The notes: generated by a model from the letters alone, not told the origin. DNA of 64,000 nucleotides from Gammaproteobacteria bacterium (GCA_041395725.1 JAWKZW010000001.1:2356001-2420000); one strand, 5' to 3'. Counted from the first letter of the stretch, positions 50,472-59,794 are shown. Translations and numbers: made by a program.

Positions 50472-51323
50472 GTGTACTTCAGTCTTAATGTAGGGCCTAG
50501 AAATGATCCTCCACAAATACACGAGACGGGGTATAGTCCAGTGCTTGCCATGAGCAATTGCGTCAGGCAAGAGCGATCTGCGCTTGGAGGAGTCGCTGCA
50601 GACCAACGACCTCAGCCAGTAGTCCGCCCGGTAGCGAGGCGGATTCTTAACGCGGAGAGTTCGGTCGAGTTAAGAGGCTATCAGGTTCGACTGGTTGGTG
50701 AAGCGGGTCAGCTGCGTGACGAGGTGGACCTGCTCGTGGCTGGCCGGTACAGTTCTCGTGGGTTGGGTACATCCGGTGAAGCCCATGCAGACAGCGGTAG
50801 CGAAAAAGTAACCATCGCCGCAGCGTTAGATCTAAAGGTGGTCGGCACGCTCACGCTGAGAATCGATTCACTGTCCGGCTTGTTCTCCGACTTGCTCTAT
50901 CCCCGGGAAACCAATATCCTGCGAGCAAGCGGAGGTCGACTTTGTGAAGTCACACGCCTGGCACTCGATCCACAATCAGCCAGTCTTGAAGTTCTCGGGG
51001 CGTTGTTCAATGTGGCCTTTATCCTGGCCCGGGAAGTATTCGCCCGGACCGACCTCCTGGCCGAGGTACACCCCCGGCATACAGGTTTCTATCGGCGCAC
51101 CATGGGCTATCGGGTTCTCGGGCCGAAGCGTCTTTGTCTGAGGGTCAATGCCCCGGCCATTCTTATGCACCTGAGGCTTGGCTTTGCCGCTGATCTGGTT
51201 CGAGAATTCGCCGGCAGCGAAGCCCGGCATGATCGGAATCTTTATCGGCTATTTGCGCCACCACCAGAACAGCATGCCATCCTACAGAAATTGACTGTGC
51301 CGGGTGCAGGTGGTCAGCGCTGA
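50472..51323 (+). CDS. FeeM-like N-acyltransferase (N-acyl amino acid synthase family)
   Basis: A 283-residue protein. After a variable head of about 65 residues comes a GNAT/autoinducer-synthase-like domain: 'VRLVGEAGQLRDEVDLLVAGRY', 'VVGTLTLRIDSLSGLFSDLLYP', 'GRLCEVTRLALDPQSASLEVLGALFNVAFILAREVF', 'LLAEVHPRHTGFYRRTMGYRVLG'. The pattern fits the FeeM family, which acylates tyrosine or other amino acids from acyl-ACP. The GTG at 50472 has AAGGA seven bases upstream, which supports it over the ATG at 50550. It is the third acyltransferase of this superfamily in the locus. The acceptor is unknown. Confidence 0.68.
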   Translation: MYFSLNVGPRNDPPQIHETGYSPVLAMSNCVRQERSALGGVAADQRPQPVVRPVARRILNAESSVELRGYQVRLVGEAGQLRDEVDLLVAGRYSSRGLGTSGEAHADSGSEKVTIAAALDLKVVGTLTLRIDSLSGLFSDLLYPRETNILRASGGRLCEVTRLALDPQSASLEVLGALFNVAFILAREVFARTDLLAEVHPRHTGFYRRTMGYRVLGPKRLCLRVNAPAILMHLRLGFAADLVREFAGSEARHDRNLYRLFAPPPEQHAILQKLTVPGAGGQR

Positions 51324-51411
51324 AAGGTTAAATTGTCTGTTATCGAACAGAGGGGTGGAACAGCATTGGTTACAGTTCCATGTTCGAATTGCACCCCCGA
51401 GTATTCAGGAT

Positions 51412-53346
51412 ATGAACTCAACGACCCAACCGTATGAGGTGCCGCGCTGCACGAGCGCGCCGTTTAGGCCCTCTGACGTCCTTGTGGCACAATTGCCTAT
51501 TGACGCTGCGCCAGAAGACAGCGTAGCCGTTCAGATTCCGGGGAGCCCCGCTGAAGGCATGGTGTTGGGAGAGTCCTTTATCCTCTCTCAGGATGTTGCA
51601 CACCGTGACCATGACCTTATGGTCTCAATCATCGGTGAGCCGGGTATTGTTGCGGATTCCGCAACCGGAGATATCAGTCGGATCACGGCAACCGACCTGC
51701 TTTCTCTCTATGATAGCCATGGGAGGGAAGGTCTGCTGCAACTGCAGGGTCGCTGGGCTGCGATCGTTGTAGATCGGCGGCAAGGGCGCATACTGCTGGC
51801 CACCGACCGCATGGGCCGCCAACCTCTCTATTATCGCGTGAGCGGAAATGCTGTGCTGGTTGGCAGTAGTCTTGCGAGGCTCCGTGAGCACGCTGCGGAT
51901 GTGGGACTGGATGCACAAGCGCTTTACAACTATATTTATTTCCATATGGTACCGGCGCCAGGCGCTGTCATTGACGGTTTCCACAAGCTCGGTGCTGCTG
52001 CGGTGATGGAACTGACGCGGCAGGGCCCACATCTCTCCCGTTACTGGGTTCCCGATTTTGATGAGAATCGCTCCGTTTCCAAGCCCACAGCGCATGAGGA
52101 ACTGAGGACCTGCCTTAAGCGAGCGGTAAAGCGCTGTATCTCGCGTGATTCGCGCGAGCAGAATGGGGGGGGCGCCAGCACAAACAGGGACCTCAAAGTT
52201 GGAGCCTTTTTGAGCGGCGGCCTGGACAGCTCGACTGTCGCGGGCATGCTTAGTGAGGTTCAAGGCGGTGGTGCCGATGCCTATGTAATCGGTTTCGACG
52301 CCGAGGGCTATGATGAAATGCCGTTTGCGCGCCTTGCGGCGCGGCACTTCGGGGTCCGGCTGCATGAGCACTATCTAACTCCGGATGAAGTAGTGCAGGC
52401 GTTGCCTGCTATCGCTGCCGCTTTCGACGAACCCTTTGGCAACTCCTCCGTGCTGCCAGCTTACTTCTGTGCCCGCATGGCAAAAAGGGATGGTGTCGAT
52501 GTGCTGCTTGCCGGAGACGGCGGTGATGAACTTTTTGCGGGCAATGAGCGTTACGCAAGCCAGCGGGTATTCGAGCACTATCGACGGGCACCGCGATGGC
52601 TGCGCGCGGGGCTGATTGAGCCGCTGGTGAGGAGCCTGCCTGACAATTTACCGTTGGTGTCCAAGGGCCGAAGCTTCCTTCGGCAGGCCAATACTCCGTT
52701 GCCTGATCGCCTCCAGTACTACAGTTTTCTGGAGCAGAACAGCCCGGATGACGTATTCAGTTCAGTTTTTTTACAGCAAGTGGAACAGGCCATCCCTCTG
52801 AAGCTGTTGAACGAAATCTATCAGGTTCCAGGCCACGCATCAGCGCTGAACCGCATGCTGTTCCTGGATTGGCAGGTCACTCTGTCCGATAATGACCTGC
52901 GCAAGGTGGATCAGGCATGCGCTATGGTAGGAATAGCCGTTCGATATCCGATGCTGGATGATGATCTGGTCGAATTCTCCAGTCGTATTCCCTCGTCCTG
53001 GAAGCTGCCGGGCAGCGGATCGAAGCAGGTCAGATTAAGACACTTTTACAAGCAGGCGATGACAGGCTGGTTGCCGGAGGCAACGATTGACAAGAGCAAA
53101 CACGGCTTCGGGTTGCCTTTCGGTGTGTGGATGAAGACCTATAAGCCGTTGCAGGAGCTGGCCTACGACAATATACTCAAGCTCAAAGAAAGGCGTATAT
53201 TTTTACCGCAATTTCTAGATAAGGCTATAGCAAGCCACCGGGACGGACATGCCGCTTACTTCGGCGAGCTGATTTGGGTGCTCATGTCGTTGGAATTGTG
53301 GTTGGCTGTCAACGAATCTGGTTATCGTATGGAGCAGAATCCATGA
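51412..53346 (+). CDS. Asparagine-synthase-like protein lacking the N-terminal catalytic cysteine (1)
   Basis: A 644-residue protein. The N-terminal half follows a class-II glutaminase fold ('LQLQGRWAAIVVDRRQGRILLATDRMGRQPLYY'), but the start 'MNSTTQPYEV' has no Cys2, so glutamine cannot be used in the normal way. The C-terminal half is an ATP-pyrophosphatase: 'AFLSGGLDSSTVAGML' (Ser268-Ser274), 'VLLAGDGGDELFAGNERY' and 'SKHGFGLPFGVWMK'. It may use ammonia or form another amide or lactam bond, as in beta-lactam synthetases. AGGA precedes the ATG at 51412. It overlaps the next gene by 4 bases (ATGA). Confidence 0.8.
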   Translation: MNSTTQPYEVPRCTSAPFRPSDVLVAQLPIDAAPEDSVAVQIPGSPAEGMVLGESFILSQDVAHRDHDLMVSIIGEPGIVADSATGDISRITATDLLSLYDSHGREGLLQLQGRWAAIVVDRRQGRILLATDRMGRQPLYYRVSGNAVLVGSSLARLREHAADVGLDAQALYNYIYFHMVPAPGAVIDGFHKLGAAAVMELTRQGPHLSRYWVPDFDENRSVSKPTAHEELRTCLKRAVKRCISRDSREQNGGGASTNRDLKVGAFLSGGLDSSTVAGMLSEVQGGGADAYVIGFDAEGYDEMPFARLAARHFGVRLHEHYLTPDEVVQALPAIAAAFDEPFGNSSVLPAYFCARMAKRDGVDVLLAGDGGDELFAGNERYASQRVFEHYRRAPRWLRAGLIEPLVRSLPDNLPLVSKGRSFLRQANTPLPDRLQYYSFLEQNSPDDVFSSVFLQQVEQAIPLKLLNEIYQVPGHASALNRMLFLDWQVTLSDNDLRKVDQACAMVGIAVRYPMLDDDLVEFSSRIPSSWKLPGSGSKQVRLRHFYKQAMTGWLPEATIDKSKHGFGLPFGVWMKTYKPLQELAYDNILKLKERRIFLPQFLDKAIASHRDGHAAYFGELIWVLMSLELWLAVNESGYRMEQNP

Positions 53347-54020
53347 ACTCAGCTCGTTCGAATAGATGTTTCCCCGCGGTGATAATTTACCTGCTGGCCG
53401 GATTCTTTCCAGGAACAGTAGGGGCTCAGCAAGTTCCCTGGGTAGGAGAGTCGCTGGATGGTCGTGCCTGTTCTGACATTGGCACAGGCGCTACAGGGGG
53501 GTACGGCCCGTTTGACTATCGAATTCACAAAGATCGGTTGCCGCTAGTAGAAGGGGCACACTTTACCCCTGAAGTAGAGAATTTGATAAGAGGTAAGAGC
53601 ACCATCCATCCAATGCCTGATGTCAACTACACTTTGAACCGGTTTCCCAATCACCACCGGGCGTTGTATGCTGCTGTCCGATTCGCGCTTGGCGAGTCGA
53701 CTGCTTCGCGTCGTGAAGGTTACAGTGCGGAGTGCTACCTGCAGCGGGCAATTTATTTCACTCCAAACGATCCTGCACCCTATTTGCTTTTCGGGCTTTA
53801 TTTGCATCGGGTCGGAGAGCTGGATCGATCGCTCGAAATGTACGAGCGGGCAGAGGAGTTGGCACCTGATAATGGGAATTTACTTTACAACATGGGCCTG
53901 CTCCACTTTGACAGAGGCAACTTCGTCGAATCGCGTCGCTATGCCGAACAGGCGTCCAGACTTGGTATCGATTTGCCGGGACTAAAGCGAAAGCTGCAGG
54001 AAGCCGGCCATTGGCAGTAG
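53343..54020 (+). CDS. Exported TPR protein
   Basis: A 225-residue protein with a signal peptide ('VIIYLLAGFFPGTVGAQ') and a conserved head 'GPFDYRIHKDRLPLVEGAHFTPEVENLIRG' (in two parts), 'TLNRFPNHHRALYAAVRFALG', then two or three TPR units ('PAPYLLFGLYLHRVGELDRSLEMYERAEEL', 'GNLLYNMGLLHFDRGNFVESRRYAEQA'). I have seen the 'FDYR...FPNHHRAL' pattern in other uncharacterised exported TPR proteins. It is translationally coupled to the asparagine-synthase-like gene, so it probably acts in the same pathway, perhaps as a periplasmic scaffold. Confidence 0.68.
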   Translation: MNSARSNRCFPAVIIYLLAGFFPGTVGAQQVPWVGESLDGRACSDIGTGATGGYGPFDYRIHKDRLPLVEGAHFTPEVENLIRGKSTIHPMPDVNYTLNRFPNHHRALYAAVRFALGESTASRREGYSAECYLQRAIYFTPNDPAPYLLFGLYLHRVGELDRSLEMYERAEELAPDNGNLLYNMGLLHFDRGNFVESRRYAEQASRLGIDLPGLKRKLQEAGHWQ

Positions 54021-54233
54021 ACAGAAGACTGTCTTGGGAAGAGGTGAAGTGCGCAAATTGAAGTTAGTGCCGTCGGTGCTAAGTTCGCTGGTAGTTGCCG
54101 AATTGAAGCTGCATGGCAGTAGCGCAAACTAATCCATACAGGTTTACGCTGACATCGAATTTCGCCGGGTCCCCCGGACGCCCGATTCATTGAATGAGAA
54201 AGCCAGTTACTAAAGCAGCTTAAATTGAAATCT

Positions 54234-55724
54234 TCATTTCTTCGCCATGCCCTTCTTATGGCTGATTGCCCAATTAATCACGCTAGACTCGATACCATCA
54301 TGCCGCCCTGAAAGGGCCCATATTAAGGTGATAAAGAAAGTATAAGAAATCATTCCTATGGATATTGATGTCAGGAGCATTGATATTGGATTTAGCGAGA
54401 GTGTCTCTGGTTCAATTTTTATGTAACTTTCAACACAGAATGCCATTAGAAAGGTAGAAATTACTGCTCGCCAGATCATCGTCAAATACTCATAGATTCT
54501 GAACATTCCAAGTTTTTGAAGAACGCCTAGATAGACAGATAGTCGGATTACGGAAACAAATACAGCCGCACTCATCATGCCAATGAGTCCATAAGTAACC
54601 ATGCCAAAAGAAAGAAACAGTAGGCTTAGAAATGCGCTTAATGCGGATAATTTTGCATTTAATTCTAATTGACCTGCACCCATAAGCGCCGAAATTGTTG
54701 GGCCAAAAAATGATCTCACCAAGGCAAGCACAACCAGTATTTCTATGACTTCAATGGTTCCAAACCACTCTACCGGGAATAAGCTGGAAACTAGCAGCTC
54801 AGCAACAAGAAACAAGCCCACTGCAGCAGGTACAGACAGATAGAAAATCGCTGCCAGGAAGGATGTTAGCAGATTGCGGAAAGCCTCTCGGTCATGTGCC
54901 AAACTCGCCAGTCCAGGGAAAAGGACCCTGGAAACGGGCAGCGCGATTTCCTGAATTGGCACCATTGCTATTTGATAACCCACGTCGTAAATGCCAAGAG
55001 ATTTCGTCCCAAGGAATCTGGTTATAAGGAATTTATCAAATTGCAGCGAGAAGAATGCGCAAACCTCATGAAAGATGACCCAGCGCGACGAACCAATTAA
55101 GTGTTTGCCCTCAGACAAGGTCAACCGGTGCTTGCCCGGTGCAAATTTGTGGCTTAGCAATAAATTCATCGTTGTAATGGAAAAATTTCCCACAACAAGA
55201 GCCCAAAAAGACCGCAAGATATAGGCTGCTATGATAGTTGCTACAAACCCTGTCAAACGGCAGATGATGTTGACTTTTGCAATAGTTTTGAAGTCAATGT
55301 GCTTTTGGAAATTGATAAAATAGGCGCTACTGAAGCAGCTGATCAGAGCGCTGAAGGCAATAACCTGGATCGCCTGCCTGATGCCGGGGTCGCTGGAATA
55401 GGCAGTGATAAAAAATTGAGCAAAAATCTGCAAAATGCAGAATATGATTGCCCCTCTGATAATATTAATTGTCCAAGCCGTTTGGTAGTGTGATACAGAT
55501 AGTCGAACTTTTTGAACCAGAATGGTTTCCACACCTGTCTGGGTCAGGACATTTACCAGTTCTATGACTACTGCGGCAGCAGCATACACACCCAGATCAC
55601 GTGGGTTCAAAAATCTGGCTAGAATAAGGATGCTGATAAAACCTAGCATCCTGACAAACACATTAAGGAAGATTGTCCAAAGTGATCCGTCTATAATTTT
55701 TCGTTCCACGGATTTTTTTGTCAT
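54234..55724 (-). CDS. Wzx-type lipid-linked oligosaccharide flippase
   Basis: A protein of about 496 residues with 12-14 membrane helices and the MOP/PST-flippase sequence feel: 'IDGSLWTIFLNVFVRMLGFISILILARFLNPRDLGVYAAAAVVIELVNVL' (spread over two helices), 'AVGLFLVAELLVSSLFPVEWFG' and 'SALMGAGQLELNAKLSA'. It would flip the undecaprenyl-linked repeat to the periplasm. The gene is clearly richer in A and T than its neighbours, which suggests it came by horizontal transfer. An alternative ATG lies six codons upstream (55742). It is encoded opposite to the flanking genes. Confidence 0.85.
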   Translation of the reverse strand: MTKKSVERKIIDGSLWTIFLNVFVRMLGFISILILARFLNPRDLGVYAAAAVVIELVNVLTQTGVETILVQKVRLSVSHYQTAWTINIIRGAIIFCILQIFAQFFITAYSSDPGIRQAIQVIAFSALISCFSSAYFINFQKHIDFKTIAKVNIICRLTGFVATIIAAYILRSFWALVVGNFSITTMNLLLSHKFAPGKHRLTLSEGKHLIGSSRWVIFHEVCAFFSLQFDKFLITRFLGTKSLGIYDVGYQIAMVPIQEIALPVSRVLFPGLASLAHDREAFRNLLTSFLAAIFYLSVPAAVGLFLVAELLVSSLFPVEWFGTIEVIEILVVLALVRSFFGPTISALMGAGQLELNAKLSALSAFLSLLFLSFGMVTYGLIGMMSAAVFVSVIRLSVYLGVLQKLGMFRIYEYLTMIWRAVISTFLMAFCVESYIKIEPETLSLNPISMLLTSISIGMISYTFFITLIWALSGRHDGIESSVINWAISHKKGMAKK

Positions 55725-55751
55725 ATTTGTACTCTGCCGCATTTTTAATGC

Positions 55752-55805
55752 TAAGGAACCTCTGATTGGTTACCCCGAGCATTGCGGTAACTAATCAGGG
55801 GTTCC
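55752..55805. repeat. Family-A palindromic element (copy 10)
   Basis: TAAGGAACCTCTGATTGGTTACC and GGTAACTAATCAGGGGTTCC form an inverted pair around CCGAGCATTGC. It is a short copy just upstream of the flippase gene, which may mark the edge of the transferred segment. The remaining 285 bp up to 56090 show no gene. Confidence 0.8.
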
Positions 55806-56090
55806 ATAGTATGCACCGTTCGCAGATCTTGCGCTGGAACTCAGGTTGGATACGCAGACCAAGTTTCCGTCTGCCTACAAGTGATGAATTACTCAGAATG
55901 CCCTCAAGGTAATATCGACCTTCGATCACATACATATACATGAAATTTATTTTGACATACTGAAGCTCCTTTACAGTGGTATATTCGGAACGAGTTTGAT
56001 GAAGATTACATTGCGCGAAGTAGGTTGTGGAGGCGGCGAGTGAGGCGCAATCGTGGTCAAACAGACCTTACAGCACGACGATAGGGTAAT

Positions 56091-57608
56091 ATGAATATGC
56101 TGATCCTAGGGAAAACCCAAGGTTCTTTGACTCGCGCCCGGGTAGAGGGCGATAGGGTGGCTATCGATGGGGATAGAGAATGTTTGCTTGGCTACAAACT
56201 GGATGCTGGAAGGGGGCGCAATGGGGTATTCGTCCAGTGGTATTTAGAAGATGGTGATATCGTGTTGGAAAATGACCGCTACGGCATGTACCCGGTGTAT
56301 TATCGGGTTGAGGGTCGGGCTCTTGAGTTTTCCTCCTCTATTGCCGACCTGGTGGGCAACGGTCAGCCCGCCAGGTTGAACAATGCCGCGATTGCCGCAT
56401 TTCTCAGGGCTGGTTCCTTCTTCGGAAATACGACGCCATTTGAAGATGTTGAGGTGCTGCCTCCTGGCGCCACGCTTCGCTTCGGATTAAAGGGTATGAA
56501 GTTGGCGTCGGTGCGTGCGACCAGTGGCGCAGATCCTAAACTCTCGCTTGACCAGGCCAGGGACGCGTATGGCGAATTGTTTCGCGCTTCCATGAAGAAG
56601 TTCAGCAATGTCTACTCGCAAAAGGTCGCGGTGCCCCTTTCGGGGGGGCGTGACTCTCGCCACATCCTGTTCGCTATGGTCGCCTCCGGAGCTGTTCCAG
56701 ACGCCTGCATCACGATGCGGCATCGGCCACCAAAGTCTGATGAGGATGCAGAGGTTGCCGGCCAGATTTGCGATCGCCTTGGCCTGAATCACGTCTTGCT
56801 GGAGCAGTGGAAATCCCTTCTCCATGTAGAACAAGAGAAAAATAGGCTGACTAATTTCTGTTCCTTGGAACACTCGTGGATTCTGCCACTGGCGCGCTTT
56901 TTAGATACAAGTGGATATGACGCCGCGTTTGATGGTATCGGGGGCGATGTGCTGTCAGCAGGCCTATTTCTCTCGCAGCATCGTCTCGACCTGTATCGCA
57001 GCGGCAAGCTTGAGCAATTTGCCGATGAGCTGATGGTAAGTGAGGCGTATACGGCCAGATTACTCTCCCGTTCCGCCCACTCGAGTTTCAGCCGCCAGCT
57101 TGCGCTGGAATTGATAGTGAATGAACTTGAAAAGTATCAGGGGGAAGTCAACCCGGTCAGCCAGTTCTTTTTCTGGAATCGGACCAGGCGGCATATTGCG
57201 CTTTCGAGCTGGCGCATCCTGCAACAGCGTCCTCACGTGCTGGCGCCTTTTCTTGACGAAGATCTATACAACCTTCTTTCCGGGTTACCACCGGAATATT
57301 TCCTAGATCATGAATTTCATGAAAAGACGATAGCCCGTCAGTACCCTCAGTGGGCTGATATCCCTTACGAAACGAAATCAAAGCCACACAGGAAGGTACA
57401 CCCGACTGAAAACCTGCGCGAACTCGGCGAGGTAATGATGCATTTCGTCGCGGGGATCCACCAAACGCCCGGTTGCAACCCCTGGAGTATCTACCCGCAT
57501 ATACTGAAGGGCCTTTTGTCGCCGTCTTATTACCTGCACTCGAAAGATGTCTTCAAGCTTCCTATCTACCTCAAACAATTTGCCCGTCAGTTCGATATCC
57601 AGTTCTGA
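56091..57608 (+). CDS. Asparagine-synthase-like protein lacking the N-terminal catalytic cysteine (2)
   Basis: A 505-residue protein. A shortened N-terminal domain with 'LENDRYGMYPVYYRVEG' lacks Cys2. The pyrophosphatase loop is 'VPLSGGRDSRHILFAMV' (Ser184-Ser189), with 'FDGIGGDVLSAGL' in place of the usual GGDELF block. The C-terminal half is divergent. Such proteins in glycan loci are annotated as amidotransferases or as enzymes making amides or cyclised products; the substrate is unknown. Its N-terminal domain and active-site loop differ from those of the protein at 51412, so the two are not recent duplicates. An in-frame ATG at 56097 is a possible start. Confidence 0.75.
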   Translation: MNMLILGKTQGSLTRARVEGDRVAIDGDRECLLGYKLDAGRGRNGVFVQWYLEDGDIVLENDRYGMYPVYYRVEGRALEFSSSIADLVGNGQPARLNNAAIAAFLRAGSFFGNTTPFEDVEVLPPGATLRFGLKGMKLASVRATSGADPKLSLDQARDAYGELFRASMKKFSNVYSQKVAVPLSGGRDSRHILFAMVASGAVPDACITMRHRPPKSDEDAEVAGQICDRLGLNHVLLEQWKSLLHVEQEKNRLTNFCSLEHSWILPLARFLDTSGYDAAFDGIGGDVLSAGLFLSQHRLDLYRSGKLEQFADELMVSEAYTARLLSRSAHSSFSRQLALELIVNELEKYQGEVNPVSQFFFWNRTRRHIALSSWRILQQRPHVLAPFLDEDLYNLLSGLPPEYFLDHEFHEKTIARQYPQWADIPYETKSKPHRKVHPTENLRELGEVMMHFVAGIHQTPGCNPWSIYPHILKGLLSPSYYLHSKDVFKLPIYLKQFARQFDIQF

Positions 57609-57647
57609 TACTCTCAACTTCCCGGTAGCGCTGACTAAGAAAGCAGG

Positions 57648-58403
57648 TCAGTCAAAGGATTTCTTTTCAAAGAGGATATGAACCCAATTCGGTTGTTCAG
57701 CCAGGAAAAAGTTCTGGAGTCTTTGGGTCAGAAATGCAATTTTGGTAAACACTCTTTGGTATAGTTTCCTTTCACATGGCCGTCCTATTGTCGCACCACA
57801 ATGAATACATGGCTCATCCTGCGAGTACGTTCCATAAGGATTTCCGGCTAAATCCATTAACCAGCAGGACAGTGAATTCGTCCGCTCTTTACTTTTGCCA
57901 ATGTATGACACTTCAACGAGATTGCAGGTATTGAAAAGCGCCTGCAATTTGCTCTTGCTGAACGAATTCACATGGCCCCAGGGCGGATTCTTTTGTCCGC
58001 AAGTCTGGCATGTTGTGCGCCCTACTCGAGTATCCTGCTTGTAGGGCACTCCAATCAGCAAATAGCGGCTGCTGACGCGTGTCAATTCAGTGCAGGCAAG
58101 GGTCAGTTTATCAGGCGGGATGTGCTCAAGCACTTCTGCGCATAAGGCAAGTTCATAGCTGTTGTTCGGGAGGTCCAATGATGTAATGTCGCCTTTAATG
58201 CAGCGAATTCTTTCATCACTAATAGTGGGAGTCTCGAGATCCAGCGCGGTGACGGCAGATACCTTGCTTGCTAATTGTTCTGCGATGAAACCATCTCGCG
58301 CGCCGATGTCTAACGCGGTTTCTAGATGGTCCGGCACGAGCCGCATCAGGTCCGCCACGCGTGCCCGTTCGTTTTCACTGTTGCGGTACTCGGCTAGGCT
58401 CAA
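57648..58403 (-). CDS. SAM-dependent methyltransferase with zinc-binding cysteines
   Basis: A 251-residue class I methyltransferase: 'TALDIGARDGFIAEQL' (SAM loop), 'AVTALDLETP', 'IKGDITSLDLPNNSYELALCAEVLEHIPPD' (catalytic strand). Inserted later are two Cys pairs, 'RTTCQTCGQK' and 'EPCIHCGATIGRPC', likely to bind zinc. A TTG start at 58403 is supported by GGAG seven bases upstream. It is convergent with the asparagine-synthase-like gene. A sugar or lipid in the glycan pathway is the probable acceptor, by context only. Confidence 0.78.
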   Translation of the reverse strand: MSLAEYRNSENERARVADLMRLVPDHLETALDIGARDGFIAEQLASKVSAVTALDLETPTISDERIRCIKGDITSLDLPNNSYELALCAEVLEHIPPDKLTLACTELTRVSSRYLLIGVPYKQDTRVGRTTCQTCGQKNPPWGHVNSFSKSKLQALFNTCNLVEVSYIGKSKERTNSLSCWLMDLAGNPYGTYSQDEPCIHCGATIGRPCERKLYQRVFTKIAFLTQRLQNFFLAEQPNWVHILFEKKSFD

Positions 58404-58798
58404 CGGGTGACTCCACTGACTATTGGCTGGTAGGGTGATCGATTGCCTGATGCATGACGATCACTTTCCAGTAAAGCATAGCTCAGAAACAGCTTAAGGT
58501 GCTAGGTGTTATCCGGCTGGCAAAAAGGGGGGCTCAATTGACCCAGGAAGGGTAGCCAATAGTGCTAGAAATAGAGTAGTCATCAGTGCTGTCAAGACAT
58601 GACGGCAGTGTGATCATGTTCCTTGCTCCGGATGGTTCTGGTATTGGATAATCGTCGTGGGTGCGCGGCAAGAATGCAAGTGTGTTGCTTCCCTGTAAAG
58701 AAACTGACCGCCGCTATCATAGAGAATTTCTCATAACAATTTGATTTAGAAAGAAAATACCCGTTTCAATCGTTAGTTCTTGTGTGCAGGGATCGGTG
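58404..58798. other. Divergent intergenic region, about 395 bp
   Basis: No gene, repeat-family member or strong promoter match was seen. It separates the methyltransferase (-) from the isomerase operon (+). Confidence 0.4.
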
Positions 58799-59791
58799 AT
58801 GGAAAGAGATTTACTGCAAAAGCAAGTTGTACAATCGGGTCGTGAGTCTATGCTTCTCGCAGCTGAGACATTGATTGCCCTTTCTGAGCAATTGGGTCGG
58901 GAGTACCTGGCCGCAACAGAAATGATACATGATTGTTCAGAGCTGATCATTACAACGGGAGTGGGTAAGTCGGGTTTTGTTGCCAGGAAGTTAGCGGCGA
59001 CGCTGACCAGTACAGGAAAGCCTTCAGCTTTTCTGGATCCATCAAGCGCCCTCCATGGCGATTTGGGTATCGTTCGTCCGGGCGGTGTTGTCATCGCGAT
59101 AAGCCATAGTGGCAGCACGGAAGAGATTCTTGCACTAACCCCTGCTTTGAAACACCGTGAAGCCCCCATTATTGCCATTACAGGGATTGCTGATTCCGAG
59201 CTGGCAAAACTATCTGCAATTCACCTTCTTGCTCAAATAGAAAAGGAGGCATGTCCACTGAATCTGGCGCCGACCACCAGTATCATTGCGGCACTGGGTA
59301 TCGCAGATGCGCTTGCTATAGGTGTCATGTTACACAGTAACTACCAGGCCGAGCAGTTCGCTGTCAATCACCCCGCTGGTCGACTGGGGCGTCAACTTAC
59401 ATTACGGATAAGGGACATGATAGGAGATGGCAGGCAAGCAGATTATATATCACCGGATTGGCCGTTCAGTGAAGTTTTAACAGCGATTACCGCTAACAAG
59501 ATGGGTGCAGTATGTGTTGGCGATTCCACTGGTCGCCTGATCGGCATCATTACGGACGGTGATATAAGAAGAGCGTTGCAACAACGCAGTTTTTCGGAGC
59601 TCGAGTCTATGCGCGCAGAGTCAATTATGACTGCTAGTCCTACAATCACCTATGAGGACTGCCTTGCAGTAGATGCTTTGAATGAGATGGAGCAAAGAAA
59701 GTCCCAGATATCGGTTTTGCCAGTTGTAAACGAAGATATGAAGATTCGGGGCATGGTGCGGGTTCACGACCTTGTCCGCGCAGGGATTTAA
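58799..59791 (+). CDS. kpsF: KdsD/KpsF-type arabinose-5-phosphate isomerase
   Basis: A 330-residue protein with an N-terminal SIS domain ('IITTGVGKSGFVARKLAATLTSTG', 'PSSALHGDLGI', 'VVIAISHSGSTEEILAL', 'APTTSIIAALGIADALAIG') and two C-terminal CBS domains ('GAVCVGDSTGRLIGIITDGDIRRAL', 'SQISVLPVVNEDMKIRGMVRVHDL'). This is the standard layout of the enzyme that turns ribulose-5-phosphate into arabinose-5-phosphate for Kdo. AGGGA precedes the ATG at 58799. It is followed 3 bases later by a Kdo-transferase-like gene, so this copy probably serves the capsule/EPS pathway rather than core LPS. Confidence 0.87.
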   Translation: MERDLLQKQVVQSGRESMLLAAETLIALSEQLGREYLAATEMIHDCSELIITTGVGKSGFVARKLAATLTSTGKPSAFLDPSSALHGDLGIVRPGGVVIAISHSGSTEEILALTPALKHREAPIIAITGIADSELAKLSAIHLLAQIEKEACPLNLAPTTSIIAALGIADALAIGVMLHSNYQAEQFAVNHPAGRLGRQLTLRIRDMIGDGRQADYISPDWPFSEVLTAITANKMGAVCVGDSTGRLIGIITDGDIRRALQQRSFSELESMRAESIMTASPTITYEDCLAVDALNEMEQRKSQISVLPVVNEDMKIRGMVRVHDLVRAGI

Positions 59792-59794
59792 CCT

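Noticed and set aside
50472..51323. LuxI-type acyl-homoserine lactone synthase
   Set aside because: The fold is in the same superfamily, but the conserved LuxI N-terminal Arg-x-x-x-Phe block and substrate motifs are not seen. The FeeM-like pattern fits better, and no LuxR gene is nearby.
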